Source: Candidatus Phosphitivorax anaerolimi
GTDB lineage: Bacteria; Desulfobacterota; Desulfomonilia; UBA1062
Reading direction: 5' to 3'
Length of the DNA: 64,000 nucleotides
NCBI GenBank assembly: GCA_001896555.1
Contig: MPOS01000028.1
Span: 133,603 to 197,602 of the forward strand
Below are positions 19,520 to 27,548 of the stretch, piece by piece. The position numbers and the translations under genes were made by a program. How positions within the stretch are numbered: the stretch's first letter is position 1; every line of letters starts with the position of its first letter. The notes under the pieces are model-generated. The model saw only the letters and a program-made list of their open reading frames with translations, was not told the DNA's origin and ran no database searches.

Positions 19520-20509
19520 TTGAAACGGACAGCCTCTCTCTTCATCGGCACTCTTGCTCTGTTCCTTGCAACTGCACCCCTGTGGGCAGACGATATCGTT
19601 CACACCGTGAAAAAGGGGGATACCCTGTGGGACATCACCAGACAGTACCTTCAGACCCCCTGGCAATGGCCTGTGGTCTGGGCGAACAATCAGGACATCA
19701 CCAACCCCCACCTGATCTATCCCAACGACAAGGTAGTCATCTCGAAAAAGGACGGCAAGACCACCATTACCATCATCCCCGCCGGACAGCCCGAACCTAC
19801 ACCTGAGCCCGCCGTATACACCCCTGAAGAAATCGCGCAGGAAGAAGACAAATCCATCGTGATCTCACCCAGGTACTCGGCATATATCTACAGTCCGAAC
19901 ATACTCACCGGTTCGGGCACGGTGACGAAGAAACTGGAGCTCGGAGACCTGGCGGCAAGAAATGAAAACATATTCATCACGTCTTCCTCAGGCCTGCCAC
20001 TGCACCGGGGGGTCACGATCGTATCGAAGGTGGCCGAGATCACAGACCTTGGCGGGAAGAAGGCGGGTTACCTCTACAAAACCATCGCCTTCGCCATGGT
20101 GGAGGACGCCATAGCGGATACCTACAAGGCCCGCGTGGAATACTCCAACCAGGAAATCCGCTCAGGAGATATCATATTCGATGACCTGCAGAAACTGGAG
20201 CCCCTCATGCTGAAGATCAGCGAGCCGTCTCTGGAAGGCAGCGGCCGGGTAATCGATATCTACGGCGGGATCTCGGGGAGCAGTTATCTGGACCTGATTT
20301 TCATCGACCTCGGCAAGACCAGCGGGGTCGATCAGGGTGCACTTCTCACCATTTATGAGGAAGCCTCGCCTAAGAAAGGTGCCGCGATCCTGAAAGAATA
20401 TCAGGGCATAGCCCTGGTGCTGCAGTCGCTTGACAATAGCTGCATGGCCCTGATCATGGATTCCAAGGGACCCATACGGAAAAACTATATCGCCGTAGGA
20501 ACCGAATAA
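19520..20509 (+). CDS. LysM-domain exported protein
   Basis: A 329-residue exported protein with one LysM peptidoglycan-binding domain. The start is the TTG at 19520, supported by AAAAAAGGAGG seven bases upstream and by the signal peptide it creates (hydrophobic core to residue 22, cleavage after APLWA). LysM spans about residues 26-75 (HTVKKGDTLWDITRQY, then NPHLIYPNDKVVI). A proline-rich linker follows, then about 215 residues of beta-rich sequence with no domain I can name. Similar LysM proteins are frequent in Desulfobacterota and may help envelope assembly. It is followed by a perfect inverted repeat. Confidence 0.85.
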   Translation: MKRTASLFIGTLALFLATAPLWADDIVHTVKKGDTLWDITRQYLQTPWQWPVVWANNQDITNPHLIYPNDKVVISKKDGKTTITIIPAGQPEPTPEPAVYTPEEIAQEEDKSIVISPRYSAYIYSPNILTGSGTVTKKLELGDLAARNENIFITSSSGLPLHRGVTIVSKVAEITDLGGKKAGYLYKTIAFAMVEDAIADTYKARVEYSNQEIRSGDIIFDDLQKLEPLMLKISEPSLEGSGRVIDIYGGISGSSYLDLIFIDLGKTSGVDQGALLTIYEEASPKKGAAILKEYQGIALVLQSLDNSCMALIMDSKGPIRKNYIAVGTE

Positions 20510-20521
20510 CGAAAACCGCAT

Positions 20522-20560
20522 ACCCTTAAAGGCGCCGCTGTTAAACGGCCCTTTAAGGGT
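20522..20560 (+). terminator. Inverted repeat between convergent LysM and PilZ genes
   Basis: ACCCTTAAAGG (20522-20532) and CCTTTAAGGGT (20550-20560) are perfect 11-base arms around a 17-base loop. It sits between two convergent stop codons. T-runs are short on both sides, so it is a probable but not classical bidirectional terminator. Confidence 0.55.
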
Positions 20561-20564
20561 GGTC

Positions 20565-20912
20565 TTAAAAAGGAATCCCCTGATAAGAAAGCAGCATGTC
20601 CAGGCCCTTGTCGTCCGACCGGGTGAACTTCACCGCCATGCCCGACTGGTCCTTCCTGACGATATGCCCCTGCACCCAGATGATCTTCCCGAATTCCTCG
20701 ACATCGATGCTGGCGAGAAGGTAGCCGCCGATGTCGCCGGGAGGCGCGCCGGTGAGGATGAACATCCCTCCCCTGCTGATGTTGCTCACCGTGCCCAGCT
20801 TATAGGCCGAGCCCTCATCGCGGTAAGCCACCTTCATGTTCACCCTGCTTCTCTTGTGTGCCCGCTGTTCTTCCATGAACTCGATGCCGCCTGCCCGTCT
20901 CAGGGAAATCAT
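20565..20912 (-). CDS. PilZ domain protein
   Basis: A single-domain PilZ protein of 115 residues, a likely cyclic-di-GMP receptor. The first ligand motif appears as AHKRSRVNMKVAY and the second as NISRGGMFI, where the family pattern is D/N-x-S-x-x-G; both needed parts are present. A later internal ATG at 20876 (MEEQRAHKR) would shorten the protein by 12 residues; neither start has a strong ribosome binding site. The HD-GYP regulator encoded about 5 kb away is the only c-di-GMP turnover domain in the window. Confidence 0.85.
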   Translation of the reverse strand: MISLRRAGGIEFMEEQRAHKRSRVNMKVAYRDEGSAYKLGTVSNISRGGMFILTGAPPGDIGGYLLASIDVEEFGKIIWVQGHIVRKDQSGMAVKFTRSDDKGLDMLLSYQGIPF

Positions 20913-21250
20913 ATCCCCGGGAAGAAGTATTTTATGAAACTTTCATAGTATAATGAAAAGAGTGGCCAGGTTCAAGCATCCCGTGCATACGGCCATTGCA
21001 TGAACAGGCGAATATGGCCGTACACTCGGGTGGTGTGCCACGGTTGAACTCTCTGACCGGGAATATGTAACCATACACGCGGGTGATATCGTTGCATCCA
21101 GTCTTTCCTTCATGTGGCACACTCCCCTATGGGGCGTAAATGCCTGCAATGCATGAGACCTGATAACCCAATGATTATGTTGCAAATTAATTCCATATTT
21201 CCGAACACTTCGTTGACACCTTCCGTACAAGTGAGATATAGGGGTATTTC
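20913..21250. repeat. Structured intergenic region with nested inverted and direct repeats
   Basis: 338 bp between divergent pilZ and hpt genes. TACGGCCAT (20988-20996) pairs with ATGGCCGTA (21014-21022). GTGTGCCAC (21033-21041) pairs with GTGGCACAC (21114-21122). TACACTCGGGTG (21021-21032) recurs as TACACGCGGGTG (21074-21085). Short minus-strand frames here have no convincing ribosome binding site. It may be an RNA leader, a double operator or a decayed repeat; no known riboswitch was recognised. Confidence 0.45.
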
Positions 21251-21781
21251 ATGAAGACCCTATTTACGAACAGGCAGATAGCACAGAGAGTTGCGGAGCT
21301 GGGGAAAGAGATAACCAGTGACTACCAGGGAAACGAGCTGCTCGTAATAGGCATTCTCAAGGGGGGGTTCATCTTCGTATCCGATCTTGTCCGGCACCTG
21401 GATCTTCCCGTCAGGGTGGAATTCGTCCGGCTGTCCAGCTACGGCTGCTCAGACAGCCCTCAGTGCGAGGTCAAGATCTTTGACGATACGGGGGACATCA
21501 TGAGGGGCAAGCATGTCCTGATCGTGGACGACATCATGGACACGGGGGAAAGCATTGTCGCCTTTAAAAAACATCTGGAATCAAAGGGGCCTGCCTCGGT
21601 AAAAATCTGCACGATGATAAACAAAAAGGTCAGGAGGACCCAGGACATTGAACCGGACTACTATGGGTTCACCATAATCGACGGCTTCATTGTCGGTTAT
21701 GGGCTGGATTTTGCCGAAAACTACAGAGCACTTCCGGAGATATACGTGCTCGAGCCTAGCGACAGGAGGAATACCCCTTGA
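21251..21781 (+). CDS. hpt: Hypoxanthine phosphoribosyltransferase
   Basis: A 176-residue cytosolic enzyme of purine salvage that makes IMP or GMP from hypoxanthine or guanine and PRPP. The PRPP-binding signature VLIVDDIMDTGESI is clear, with ELLVIGILKGGFIFVSDL as the first active-site loop, YGFTIIDGFIVGYGLD later, and the expected FVRLSSYG segment. Length matches Hpt of E. coli and Bacillus. Its TGA overlaps the TTG start of the next gene by three bases, so the two are translationally coupled. Confidence 0.95.
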   Translation: MKTLFTNRQIAQRVAELGKEITSDYQGNELLVIGILKGGFIFVSDLVRHLDLPVRVEFVRLSSYGCSDSPQCEVKIFDDTGDIMRGKHVLIVDDIMDTGESIVAFKKHLESKGPASVKICTMINKKVRRTQDIEPDYYGFTIIDGFIVGYGLDFAENYRALPEIYVLEPSDRRNTP

Positions 21782-22695
21782 CAGTTGTCCAATGCCCCGG
21801 ATGCAACAGCAAGTTCAGGATAGACCTGAAGGCCCTGCAGAAAAAAACCGTAAAGATGCGCTGCAGCGTATGCTCCCATGTCTTTTCCTACGACCCGGCC
21901 ACCGGCCCCGTCATCGAGCAGGACTTCGACAGCGTCATAGGAACCCATGACGGCCAGCTGGAGGAAAGCTTCTCCCAGCCTTCTCTGGAAGAGCTCGCCG
22001 GGGAAATAACCGAGAGCACGGAGCCGTCTGAGCCCGGCACAGAGGAGTCGCATGAAGCATCGATCGAGGTCGAGCCCGAATCCGTGATCCGGGAGATCGA
22101 TTCCATCCTCGGGACCGGCAGCGAGGTCGCCGAAGGGGACGCGGATGTATCGAAAAAGCCCTCCCGTGACGGTTCGACTCTGAAAATGATCATATCGGTG
22201 GTGCTCATTATCCTGGTATTCCTCGGGATCAGCCTGTGGATCATGAAAGACAGCCTCATTCCCCTGCTCAAGCAGGATGCCCGGGAGCAGAGCCGGGCGG
22301 TTCTCGAAAAGGGGCCGTTCTTCTCCATACCGGAAGAGACCGTCACCTACGAACTGCTCTCCAACAACAGCGAAGGGGCGGTCCTGGTGGTCAAAGGCGT
22401 CATCAGAAAGCTCACATCCAAGCCGCTCAAATCGGTGCTGGTCCAGGCGAGGGTGTACGACAGAAACAACAACCTCATTGAAAGCCGAAACGCCTATGCC
22501 GGGATCATCCCCGAGTCCGACGAACTTATCCGGCGGAAGGGATCAGACATCGAGACCCTTCTCTCCGCCGAGCCGAGAACGCTCGGGACGCTTTCCACCT
22601 CTCCTGACATTCCCTTTGCCGTGGCCTTCTTCGGCAGACCTGCAAGAGAGGGTTTTTCATTCCAGGTGGAGGTGAAGGAGTTCCACTGGAAATGA
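21778..22695 (+). CDS. Zinc-ribbon DUF3426-like membrane protein
   Basis: A 305-residue protein with an MJ0042-type zinc ribbon at the N terminus (CPGCNSKF at residues 6-13, CSVCSHVF at about 29-36). An acidic linker follows, then one transmembrane helix (MIISVVLIILVFLGISLWIM, about 138-157) and an extracytoplasmic C-terminal domain (KGVIRKLTSKPLKSVLVQAR) like DUF3426. Family members are common in Proteobacteria, with no established role. The TTG start at 21778 follows GACAGGAGGA at good spacing and overlaps hpt. Confidence 0.85.
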   Translation: MTVVQCPGCNSKFRIDLKALQKKTVKMRCSVCSHVFSYDPATGPVIEQDFDSVIGTHDGQLEESFSQPSLEELAGEITESTEPSEPGTEESHEASIEVEPESVIREIDSILGTGSEVAEGDADVSKKPSRDGSTLKMIISVVLIILVFLGISLWIMKDSLIPLLKQDAREQSRAVLEKGPFFSIPEETVTYELLSNNSEGAVLVVKGVIRKLTSKPLKSVLVQARVYDRNNNLIESRNAYAGIIPESDELIRRKGSDIETLLSAEPRTLGTLSTSPDIPFAVAFFGRPAREGFSFQVEVKEFHWK

Positions 22696-23200
22696 CGGCG
22701 GGGTTATGCCATCGAGGCATCCCCCCTTTCAGGCAGACAGCTGCATCCTTAAGACAAGCGGTGATGCACCGGGAGCCCTCCTTGGAAGAGGCGCTCAAGG
22801 GATAATCTTTCTCCAGCAAGCCCCTCTTGCGCGATGAGAACCTTTGAGGGGTTCATCAACAAGCCTTCCCGCCCCCGGCCCGAAAGCCGCTTCCCATGCG
22901 GAGAAACCCTCACCCGGCCTCATCGTGCATCCCTTCGAACCCACAGGATTTGCATTCCCCTTAAGGTTTATAGTAGTTAAAGGGGTTGTCATGAAGGTCG
23001 ATACGAATAAGGAGGATGCAGAAGAAAAGGCGACGGAATAGACTGATCGTACGGAATGCCCTGTTGGATATGGCCCCGCATCACTTATCACTCTATCTAT
23101 GCATGGGCTATTCCTTGAGGGATGTGAGGACCTTCCTATAAAACTCTGGCGGGCAGCCGTACCGGAATCCCTCCGGAGCCCCGCACAAGGTGGCGGAGAC
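22696..23200. other. Intergenic region with hairpins
   Basis: 505 bp without a convincing gene. A hairpin with ATGCC/GGCAT and flanking G4/C4 runs at about 22705-22732 could end the upstream transcript. Near 22957-22985, CCCCTTAA and TTAAAGGGG form a second hairpin; its 3' arm carries an AAGGGG that would serve as ribosome binding site for a 16-codon frame starting at ATG 22991 (MKVDTNKEDAEE...). The frame is too short to call. The remainder shows nothing clear. Confidence 0.45.
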
Positions 23201-23614
23201 ATGCGCATCATGGGAATCGACTATGGAACGAGACGAATCGGGGTGGCCATCAGCGATCCTTCCCGCACCATGGCCCATCCCCTGGATACGGTCCAGGTGA
23301 AGGAGGACGGGTCCCACATGGAACTGATCGGAAAAATCGTACGGGATTACGAGGTCGGGAAAATCGTGGTGGGTCTGCCCGTCAATATGGATGGAAGCAC
23401 GGGGGAAAGCGCCCGCAAGGTCACGGCCTGGGCCGAGGCGCTGCAAAATACTGTCGGGGTGCCGGTGGAGCTCTGGGATGAACGGCTCACCACGAGCGAG
23501 GCCCATGAATTCCTCATCCGGCTTGAGGTAAAGGGGAGAAAGAGGAGACACATCATCGACAAGATAGCCGCGAGCATCATGCTCCAGGACTATCTGGAGG
23601 CGAATCGGTCATGA
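23201..23614 (+). CDS. yqgF: YqgF/RuvX-family putative Holliday junction resolvase
   Basis: A 137-residue RNase H-fold nuclease, implicated in 16S rRNA pre-processing in E. coli and in junction resolution in others. The first metal Asp is in MGIDYGTRRIGVAISDP, the second acidic residue in KIVVGLPVNMDGS, WDERLTTSEA is characteristic, and the final acid is in the HIIDKIAASIMLQDYL segment. The start at 23201 is preferred over an in-frame ATG at 23099 because it matches the family N terminus and has a GGCGGA-like site. It overlaps mltG by four bases, a common pairing. Confidence 0.93.
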   Translation: MRIMGIDYGTRRIGVAISDPSRTMAHPLDTVQVKEDGSHMELIGKIVRDYEVGKIVVGLPVNMDGSTGESARKVTAWAEALQNTVGVPVELWDERLTTSEAHEFLIRLEVKGRKRRHIIDKIAASIMLQDYLEANRS

Positions 23615-24600
23615 GATCCGTATCCTACTTCCTCGTGGTTGTCTTCATATGCACCTCCATCCTGGCCGTCATCCATACCTACACCTTTATTACCACACCG
23701 TCGAATCCGCCGGAGTCTCTCCTCATGGAGATCAAGCCCGGCACCAGCGCATGGGAGATCTCACGCCAGCTGGAGGAAAAGGGGGTCATAACGGATTCGC
23801 TCATGTTCATGGCTATCGCTACCGGCACCGGCAAGGTCACCCACCTCCAGGCCGGCACCTATGTCTTTGAGGGAAGGCACTATCCCCTGGACATCATGCA
23901 TATCCTCTTCAAGGGCAGGACGCTCAAGTACCGGATCACCATCCCCGAGGGGAGCACCATTTTCGACATTGCATCCATTGTCGCGGAAACCGGGCTGCTG
24001 AGCAGGGAGGAGTTCTTCAACAGCGCTCAGGACCCCGAAACCACTGCCTTCTTCGGCATCGACGCACCGTCTATGGAAGGCTTTCTCTATCCAGACACCT
24101 ATTATCTCGCCCCCCACATGACACCCCGGGAGATCATGGGGAAGATGGTCGAAAGGTTCCATGAGGTGTTTACCGGAGACATGCTCAGACGCGCCCAGGA
24201 GCTGGACATGAGCGTGACCCAGGTGGTGATACTGGCCTCCATCATCGAGAAGGAGGCGGTGCTCTCAAGGGAAATGCCCATCATCTCTTCCGTCTTCCAC
24301 AACCGGCTGAAGTGCGGAATGCGCCTTCAGTCAGACCCTACCGCGATATACGGCATCGACGGGTTCCGCCGGAGAATCAGCTCCAAGGACCTCAAACGGG
24401 ACACACCGTACAACACCTACCGGTATGGCGGCCTTCCGCCCGGCCCCATATGCAACCCCGGCGTCAAGGCTATCAGCGCAGCGCTGTGGCCCGCGGATAC
24501 GAAATATCTGTTCTTCGTCTCCCAGGGCAACGGAACGCACTACTTCTCACGGTCGCACACCGAGCACAGGGATGCGATCCGCAAGATGGCGACCAAATAG
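23611..24600 (+). CDS. mltG: Endolytic transglycosylase MltG
   Basis: A 329-residue inner-membrane murein lytic transglycosylase that cleaves nascent glycan strands and sets their length. An N-terminal transmembrane segment (about residues 5-24) anchors it. A LysM-like subdomain (LLMEIKPGTSAWEISRQLEE) and the YceG catalytic domain follow, with the catalytic Glu in LASIIEKEAVL and the signatures RLQSDPTAIYG and NTYRYGGLPPGPICNPG. Start and yqgF stop share ATGA, so the two are coupled. Confidence 0.95.
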   Translation: MRSVSYFLVVVFICTSILAVIHTYTFITTPSNPPESLLMEIKPGTSAWEISRQLEEKGVITDSLMFMAIATGTGKVTHLQAGTYVFEGRHYPLDIMHILFKGRTLKYRITIPEGSTIFDIASIVAETGLLSREEFFNSAQDPETTAFFGIDAPSMEGFLYPDTYYLAPHMTPREIMGKMVERFHEVFTGDMLRRAQELDMSVTQVVILASIIEKEAVLSREMPIISSVFHNRLKCGMRLQSDPTAIYGIDGFRRRISSKDLKRDTPYNTYRYGGLPPGPICNPGVKAISAALWPADTKYLFFVSQGNGTHYFSRSHTEHRDAIRKMATK

Positions 24601-24679
24601 CGACAGACCTTCCCTTAAGCGCCGGTTCCTGGAGAGATTGTTCCTAAAGTTCATACCCCTGGTTTACGATATAGGAGTG

Positions 24680-25294
24680 ATGGACCACTTGCGCGCAGCC
24701 ATCATCGACGATGATGACGAGATACTGGATCTGATCGAGCAGATACTCAAGGAAGAAGGCATCGAGACGCGGCGGTATGCGCAGGCCGAGAAGCTCCTTG
24801 CTGATATCAAAAAGCGCGGCTTCGACATGATCATAACAGATCTCGTACTGCCGAAGATGTCGGGCCTCGAGCTGCTCAACGAGCTCAAATCGCGGGGCAT
24901 GGACATCCCGGTGGTGATCATCACCGGTTACGCATCTCTCGACTCCGCCATTGAGGCGGTGAACAGAGGGGCCTTCTACTACATCAAGAAGCCCTTCAAT
25001 ATTGAAGAGATAAGGTTCGTCATCAATCGTCTCAGGCAGCGATTGGACACCCTCGAAACCATGCGTTCGCTCCAGGAGCGGGTAAAAGTGCTCGAGCAGA
25101 GGCTGGAAAAAATGGCCGCGCAAGGCAGGGAGGCCGATCCCCTGCCGCTGCCTTTCGATTTTTTGAAGAGCAGCATGGATGCCAGCAAGGCCACCGCAGC
25201 CATCGAGTATCTGGCGAAGCTGAAATCCGACGGCCTGATATCCGATAAGGAGTTCGGGGAATATAAGGGCAAGATTCTGAAGAGAGTCATATGA
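24680..25294 (+). CDS. Orphan response regulator, REC plus SHOCT-like tail
   Basis: A 204-residue cytosolic protein with a REC domain (residues 5-125; phospho-acceptor Asp54 in DMIITDLVLPKM, Lys in YYIKKPF), a coiled segment (RSLQERVKVLEQRLEKMAAQ), and a tail that matches the short SHOCT pattern (IEYLAKLKSDGLISDKEF). There is no DNA-binding or enzymatic output domain and no kinase gene beside it. The ATG at 24680 is only two bases from AGGAG; a TTG at 24689 would be better spaced, so the start may move by three residues. It overlaps the next gene by ATGA and likely works with it. Confidence 0.85.
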   Translation: MDHLRAAIIDDDDEILDLIEQILKEEGIETRRYAQAEKLLADIKKRGFDMIITDLVLPKMSGLELLNELKSRGMDIPVVIITGYASLDSAIEAVNRGAFYYIKKPFNIEEIRFVINRLRQRLDTLETMRSLQERVKVLEQRLEKMAAQGREADPLPLPFDFLKSSMDASKATAAIEYLAKLKSDGLISDKEFGEYKGKILKRVI

Positions 25295-26718
25295 TGCAGG
25301 AGAAGGTGCTGATCGTCGACGATGATCCGGGAATACGGAGTACCATCTCGGAGCTGATCCAGGAACTCGGGTTCGGGACGGAGACTGCCTCCGACGGGCT
25401 GGATGCCCTGGAAGTGCTCGATTCGGGTCCTTTTCTCTGTGTTTTCACCGACATCATGATGCCCAATATGAGCGGGCTGGAGCTAATCAGGAGGATCAAG
25501 GCCCGCGACGTGTCCCTTCCCATTATCGTGATCACCGGCTATGCCTCGGTGGAGATCGCCATCGACGCCATGAAGTGCGGGGCCTCAGATTTCATCTCCA
25601 AGCCATTCAAGGTCAAGCAGATCGAGATCCTGCTCAACAAGGTCATGCGCGAAAAGAGCCTGCTGGAGGAAAACCGGCGGTTCTCCGATGCCCTCCATCT
25701 CCACCGGCTCATCGACAACCTCGTGGGACAGCTCGAAGATAAAAAAGAGGAGATCCTCTCGCTCAAGGAGATCTCGGACAGAATCATCAGGCTCAAGGGC
25801 ATCCGGGACCTGGTCGGGGCCATTGTCGATGTTTCGGGGCAGATCCTCGACGATGCACAAGTGACCTTCTTTCCCTTGAGCAGAAAGACCGGCAGGCTCC
25901 TGGATACCGAAAGTGGCAAGGAGCTGCCCGCAGACCCTGATCTGCTCCAGGGCCACATCGTGAGGAAACACCACTCGAACTCACATCTGGTAGAAAGGTT
26001 CGAGACCGTGTTCCCCCTGATGATCGAGGGGCAGGTCTTCGGGGCCCTGGATATCGTCTCGCCCTCACTCCTGGGTGATGAAAAGGAGAGCAAGATCCAG
26101 TATCTGCTGAACCGGTCAGCAGAGCGCATGGAAAACGTCGCCCTCTACGAGGGGCTCTACGACAACATGCTCTCCACCCTCAAGAGCATGGCCAAGATCC
26201 TCGACGCACGCGACCCGCACACGTCCCAGCACTCGACCCGGGTAACCTCCCTGTCCATGACCCTGGCGGACGGGCTCGTCCTGACGCAGGAAGAGAGGGA
26301 CACACTCTACATCGCGGCCTCGCTGCACGATATCGGGAAGGTGGGAATACCCGACAGCATCCTCCTGAAGCCGTCGGCACTCACCGATGAGGAATTCGCC
26401 GTCATCAAGAAACATCCGGACATCGGTGCGGACATCCTGAAATCGCTGCCGCCCATGATCAAGGAGACGGAGATCATCAGGCACCATCACGAACGCTATG
26501 ACGGCAGGGGCTATCCCCTCGGGCTCAAGGCCGAGGAGATTCCCTACCTGTCGCGGATCATCACCCTGGCGGATTCTTTCGATGCCATGACCTCGGACAG
26601 ACCCTACCGTAAAGGCATGACCACGGAAGAGGCCATTCAGGAGATCGACCGGTGCAAAGGCAGGCAGTTCGACCCTGCCCTGGCCGAGATCTTTATCCAG
26701 AAGATTTCGAATCTCTGA
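25291..26718 (+). CDS. Response regulator with GAF and HD-GYP domains (c-di-GMP phosphodiesterase)
   Basis: A 475-residue cytosolic regulator. REC spans residues 4-120 with phospho-acceptor Asp54 (FTDIMMPNMSG). A coiled linker and a GAF-like segment (about 155-285) follow, then HD-GYP (about 295-470). All hallmark HD-GYP residues are visible: H346-D347 in AASLHDIGKVGIP, the histidines of HHHERYDGRGYP, and DSFDAMTSDRPYR. It should hydrolyse c-di-GMP under phosphorylation control. It is coupled to the REC-SHOCT-like gene upstream. A diguanylate cyclase is not present in the window. Confidence 0.93.
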   Translation: MMQEKVLIVDDDPGIRSTISELIQELGFGTETASDGLDALEVLDSGPFLCVFTDIMMPNMSGLELIRRIKARDVSLPIIVITGYASVEIAIDAMKCGASDFISKPFKVKQIEILLNKVMREKSLLEENRRFSDALHLHRLIDNLVGQLEDKKEEILSLKEISDRIIRLKGIRDLVGAIVDVSGQILDDAQVTFFPLSRKTGRLLDTESGKELPADPDLLQGHIVRKHHSNSHLVERFETVFPLMIEGQVFGALDIVSPSLLGDEKESKIQYLLNRSAERMENVALYEGLYDNMLSTLKSMAKILDARDPHTSQHSTRVTSLSMTLADGLVLTQEERDTLYIAASLHDIGKVGIPDSILLKPSALTDEEFAVIKKHPDIGADILKSLPPMIKETEIIRHHHERYDGRGYPLGLKAEEIPYLSRIITLADSFDAMTSDRPYRKGMTTEEAIQEIDRCKGRQFDPALAEIFIQKISNL

Positions 26719-26839
26719 TTACACACGAACACCGGCACCCCCAGGTGAAGGCGCTCATCACGCTGTTTCCGGCACCCTAAGGCCGGCACCGGCAATTTCT
26801 CTTCCAGGAAATGCTCCGGCTCCACTCCCCTTTCCTGCC

Positions 26840-27244
26840 TCACCCGCCGGGGCGGTCCTGCTGCGGGGCCGGGCCGGTTCCGCCGGTGTCCTGCTGCTGG
26901 GTCAGGGACTGCAGAGCCAACTTGAGCTCCTGATTCTCGTTCTTCAGGTTCTGAATCTGCTGTTTCAGCGATGCGATCTCACCGGTGCGCTGCTCGGCAC
27001 CCTCGGCCCTCTGCTCCCTCGCCACGGCCACCTCTGTTTCAAGGGCGGCCACGCGCTCGCGGAGGTTCTCGTTGCGGTGTTCTATGGTGGCGATATAGTC
27101 GATGGTCTCCCGGAGAGTCTGTTTGTAGTCCACCTGGTCCCCGCGGTCAACGCCCCAGATATAAAAACCGAAGATCAACCCCGCCAGAAAGAGCACCACC
27201 GCCAGCGCCAGGGGGGCGGCGAAACTTTTCCTTTTCCCATCCAT
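26840..27244 (-). CDS. Membrane-anchored coiled-coil protein, 134 aa
   Basis: Not a family I can name. One N-terminal transmembrane helix (LALAVVLFLAGLIFGFYIWG, about residues 12-31) is followed by a long coiled coil (YIATIEHRNENLRERVAALE, then EIASLKQQIQNLKNENQELK) and a short Gly/Pro/Gln-rich tail. The topology predicts a short cytosolic end and a periplasmic rod, as in FtsB-like or scaffold proteins, but length and sequence do not match FtsB. It is convergent with the HD-GYP gene and stands alone. Confidence 0.65.
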   Translation of the reverse strand: MDGKRKSFAAPLALAVVLFLAGLIFGFYIWGVDRGDQVDYKQTLRETIDYIATIEHRNENLRERVAALETEVAVAREQRAEGAEQRTGEIASLKQQIQNLKNENQELKLALQSLTQQQDTGGTGPAPQQDRPGG

Positions 27245-27548
27245 ACCATCACCCGCCTTTTAATAGAATTCTCCATATAATCTTCTTGATCTAAGAGATC
27301 CATCTCTTTCCGTCAAGGCGTTCTTCGACCGCCGCTTTCACCATCAGGACCTCCCGTGTGCAAGAAAGCGCCATTTTCCCTTGAAGGGATGAATATTTCT
27401 CTGCAGACTCGGCGCATATCCTTCAAGGGTGTTCACAGGTGCGACATAGTATAGTATTGGAGGATGGGCGCCAGGTTATCGAGGAGATTCGGGAGAGAAC
27501 CTCCAGCTTTCATTTCAACAACTGGACAATCTGTGATAATGAAGCCCC
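27245..27548. other. Intergenic region, divergent promoters expected
   Basis: 304 bp between divergent genes. A TTGACG on the minus strand near 27315 lies about 70 bp upstream of the coiled-coil gene, but the element at the right distance (TAGATC) is a poor -10. On the plus side GTATAGTATTGGAGG (about 27449-27463) has a -10-like TATAGT without a clear -35. Small repeats TCCCTTGAAGGGA and CTTCAAGGG are present. No gene seen. Confidence 0.45.

Noticed and set aside
20932-21230. Small genes on the minus strand before hpt
   Set aside because: Two overlapping frames of 62 and 95 codons have no ribosome binding site and cover the inverted repeats; composition is not gene-like.
21213-21241. TTGACA-N17-ATATAG before hpt as a sigma-70 promoter
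   Set aside because: The start of transcription would fall within about three bases of the ATG, removing the ribosome binding site. Leaderless translation would be needed, for which there is no other sign.
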